A stretch of DNA of 8,853 nucleotides from an uncultured Oscillospiraceae bacterium (GTDB lineage: Bacteria > Bacillota > Clostridia > Oscillospirales > Acutalibacteraceae). The stretch covers positions 1-8,853 of the forward strand of contig USMJ01000031.1 in the NCBI GenBank assembly GCA_900555805.1, in the 5' to 3' direction. Below are positions 7,985-8,853 of this stretch, piece after piece. The translations under genes were made by a program, and so were the position numbers. Below the pieces are notes generated by a model, which saw nothing but the letters and a program-made list of their open reading frames with translations, was not told the origin of the DNA and searched no databases. The first letter of the stretch is position 1. Each line of letters opens with the position of its first letter.

Positions 7985-8470
7985 TGCGATACAAATGAAG
8001 CGGCCCGCGATTCGATTGCGCCGAAGGTCCATGAACGGAACATGGCCTAAATCGGTGACGCTTGCGGACGGTAAACTCTGCTTGTATCGCAAGCGTATCC
8101 GCAATCGGGAAATCGCAACAGCGATTTTGCAGCTGCTTTATTTGTATCGCAACAAAAAGTAATTGCTCCTGACGGAAAGCTTTATCTTTGCCGACTGCGC
8201 TAACGGTGTCGGCAAACAGCTACATAAAAAAATCGACATACTCGGCTATTTAGCGGCAGTGTGGCGATGATCGGTGCGGATAATCTTCCGCAGGCGCAAT
8301 TTGCGTTGTATGAACAGGGAGTTCACCGAAAATTTAACGCTACGGCGCCTAATTCGGCGGTATATAGCCATATATAGACTGAAAGCTTATACGCCGTTTC
8401 TAAGCCTTGTGGTATCTGTTATATTAAAAGCGGAGCTTGTCGGTTCGGTGTTTTGATATAACCCATATCA
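7985..8470 (+). ncRNA. Candidate structured noncoding RNA (multi-branched)
   Basis: No convincing gene fits here, yet pairing is dense. P1: 7985-8004 with 8132-8151, 20 consecutive pairs including two G-U. Inside P1 lie four hairpins: 8006-8020 (6 pairs, one G-U), 8026-8047 (7 pairs, one bulged base), 8058-8066/8088-8096 (9 perfect pairs) and 8110-8116/8121-8127 (7 perfect pairs, AACA loop). That makes a five-way junction. Downstream are 8187-8195/8208-8216 (9 perfect pairs), 8232-8242/8258-8268 (10 of 11 pairs), 8275-8280/8287-8292 (6), 8361-8366/8371-8376 (6, A-T only), 8385-8389/8401-8405 (5) and 8454-8459/8465-8470 (6). The end is uncertain because no terminator was seen before the next promoter at 8477. 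Size and ornateness recall large RNAs such as ROOL or GOLLD, but I recognise no specific class. Alternatives are a degraded gene or chance pairing downstream of P1. Confidence 0.38.
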
Positions 8471-8476
8471 TACGGT

Positions 8477-8505
8477 TTGACAAGTGAATAATATAAGCGT
8501 ATAAC
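8477..8505 (+). promoter_or_regulatory. Sigma-A promoter of the 47-residue gene
   Basis: Perfect TTGACA (8477-8482), a 17-base spacer and TATAAC (8500-8505). The predicted start is near 8512, leaving a leader of about 80 bases before the ATG. The leader contains a short GGGGACCCC palindrome near 8535-8543 and no recognised riboswitch. Confidence 0.8.
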
Positions 8506-8593
8506 ATAGGTCTTTCCCGGATTAACGAAATGATCGGGGACCCCTGCCGTTGAGAAAAATATCAAAGGTCGAAACATAACGGAGGGAAAAGCT

Positions 8594-8737
8594 ATGACGT
8601 ATCAGAAAATGTATTTTATTCTGTTTAACGCTATAACTGATTCGTTGGAAGAGATTGAAGGTTCTAATTTTGAAAAGGCCAAAGCAATTCTCAGAAACAG
8701 TCAGATCGTTGCTGAGGAAGCTTATTTGGATCAATAA
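8594..8737 (+). CDS. Conserved-type small protein, 47 residues
   Basis: ATG at 8594 with GGAGG (8581-8585) 8 bases upstream, TAA at 8735-8737. The sequence starts MTYQKMYFILFNAITDSLEE and continues as charged, probably all-helical sequence ending QIVAEEAYLDQ. Very similar small proteins (pattern MxxEKLYYxLFNxITDAIExL ... AxxxLxxAQQEAEELYI) are widespread in Clostridia, often near prophages or other mobile elements, and have no known function that I can name. No signal peptide or membrane helix, so it should be cytoplasmic. It has its own promoter and a following hairpin, so it is probably monocistronic. The family resemblance is from memory of the pattern. Confidence 0.82.
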   Translation: MTYQKMYFILFNAITDSLEEIEGSNFEKAKAILRNSQIVAEEAYLDQ

Positions 8738-8752
8738 GCTATCATCATGCAA

Positions 8753-8788
8753 CAAATGAGCCGCAGTGCAAGCACTGCGGCTCATTTG
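8753..8788 (+). terminator. Long terminator-like hairpin after the 47-residue gene
   Basis: A perfect inverted repeat, CAAATGAGCCGCAGTGC (8753-8769) with its complement at 8772-8788, 15 bases after the stop codon. The tail is TTTG followed by GCGCTTTG, so the U-tract is weak although the stem is very stable. It reads similarly on both strands and could act in either direction. Confidence 0.65.
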
Positions 8789-8853
8789 CGCTTTGAGCGC
8801 GTTGGTGCGATGGGGGCTCGGGGCAAAAGGTTTCCCCGACGGGGAAACCGCCG
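8789..8853. other. GC-rich sequence with a short hairpin at the window end
   Basis: The last 65 bases turn sharply G+C-rich with a purine run near 8811-8824. A perfect 9-pair hairpin, GGTTTCCCC (8829-8837) with GGGGAAACC (8841-8849) around GAC, lies at the very end. Like the 4571-4970 block it begins directly after a terminator hairpin with GCGCTT, so it may be the start of another intergenic repeat cut off by the window. Confidence 0.35.

Noticed and set aside
7902..8162. GTG-started 86-residue frame
   Set aside because: No ribosome site, odd basic/aromatic composition, and the sequence is better explained by nested helices. The possible frameshifted gene is reported separately as an alternative.
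8274..8456. 60-residue plus-strand frame rich in Arg and Leu
   Set aside because: No ribosome site, and it overlaps several short hairpins. A parallel frame is equally open, so there is no coding signal favouring either.
8522..8785. 87-residue minus-strand frame
   Set aside because: It is opposite the 47-residue gene and begins inside the terminator hairpin.

Overview
The window looks like the chromosome of an anaerobic Firmicute, most likely a gut or rumen Clostridium-class bacterium (Oscillospiraceae/Ruminococcaceae type). The basis is strong AGGAGG-type ribosome sites, sigma-A promoters of the TTGACT/TTGACA-N17-TATAAT kind, intrinsic terminators, a PfoR/PTS_EIIC_2 membrane protein and a small secreted protein with a MKKIIALLLALVMAFS-type leader. 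This placement is inference; no marker gene is present.

Layout. (1) 1-3865, plus strand: the 3' end of an ABC-2 type permease gene, then a complete GH2 beta-galactosidase (lacZ), then a 43-residue single-pass membrane protein. They are 15-16 bases apart, each with its own ribosome site, and the run probably ends at a hairpin at 3875-3918. (2) 3978-4568, plus strand: a self-contained unit with a dyad, an almost consensus promoter, a secreted 135-residue protein of unknown function and a strong terminator. (3) 4571-4970: no credible gene. It is a GC-rich block with three diverged copies of a hairpin module and a 23-base exact direct repeat 270 bases apart. (4) 5025-7423, minus strand: a compact operon with a consensus promoter, encoding a PfoR-like polytopic membrane protein, a HAD phosphatase (ATGA overlap) and an RsuA-family pseudouridine synthase (1-base gap), closed by a bidirectional terminator. 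(5) 7543-7815, minus strand: a tiny transcription unit for a 46-residue hydrophobic peptide with its own promoter, ribosome site and terminator. (6) 7951-8470, plus strand: no convincing gene, but a promoter-like pair followed at the expected start point by a 20-pair helix that encloses four further hairpins, with more hairpins after it. I read this as a candidate structured noncoding RNA and the most interesting item here. (7) 8477-8788, plus strand: a promoter, a 47-residue conserved-type small protein and a long terminator hairpin, then GC-rich sequence to the window end.

How the parts relate: lacZ hydrolyses lactose or other beta-galactosides in the cytoplasm, and its position behind an ABC permease gene suggests cotranscription, though the permease is not an evident sugar importer. 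The minus-strand operon joins an rRNA modification enzyme to a membrane protein and a phosphatase with no obvious common pathway. The right third is accessory in character: small proteins and structured nucleic acid, each with its own signals.
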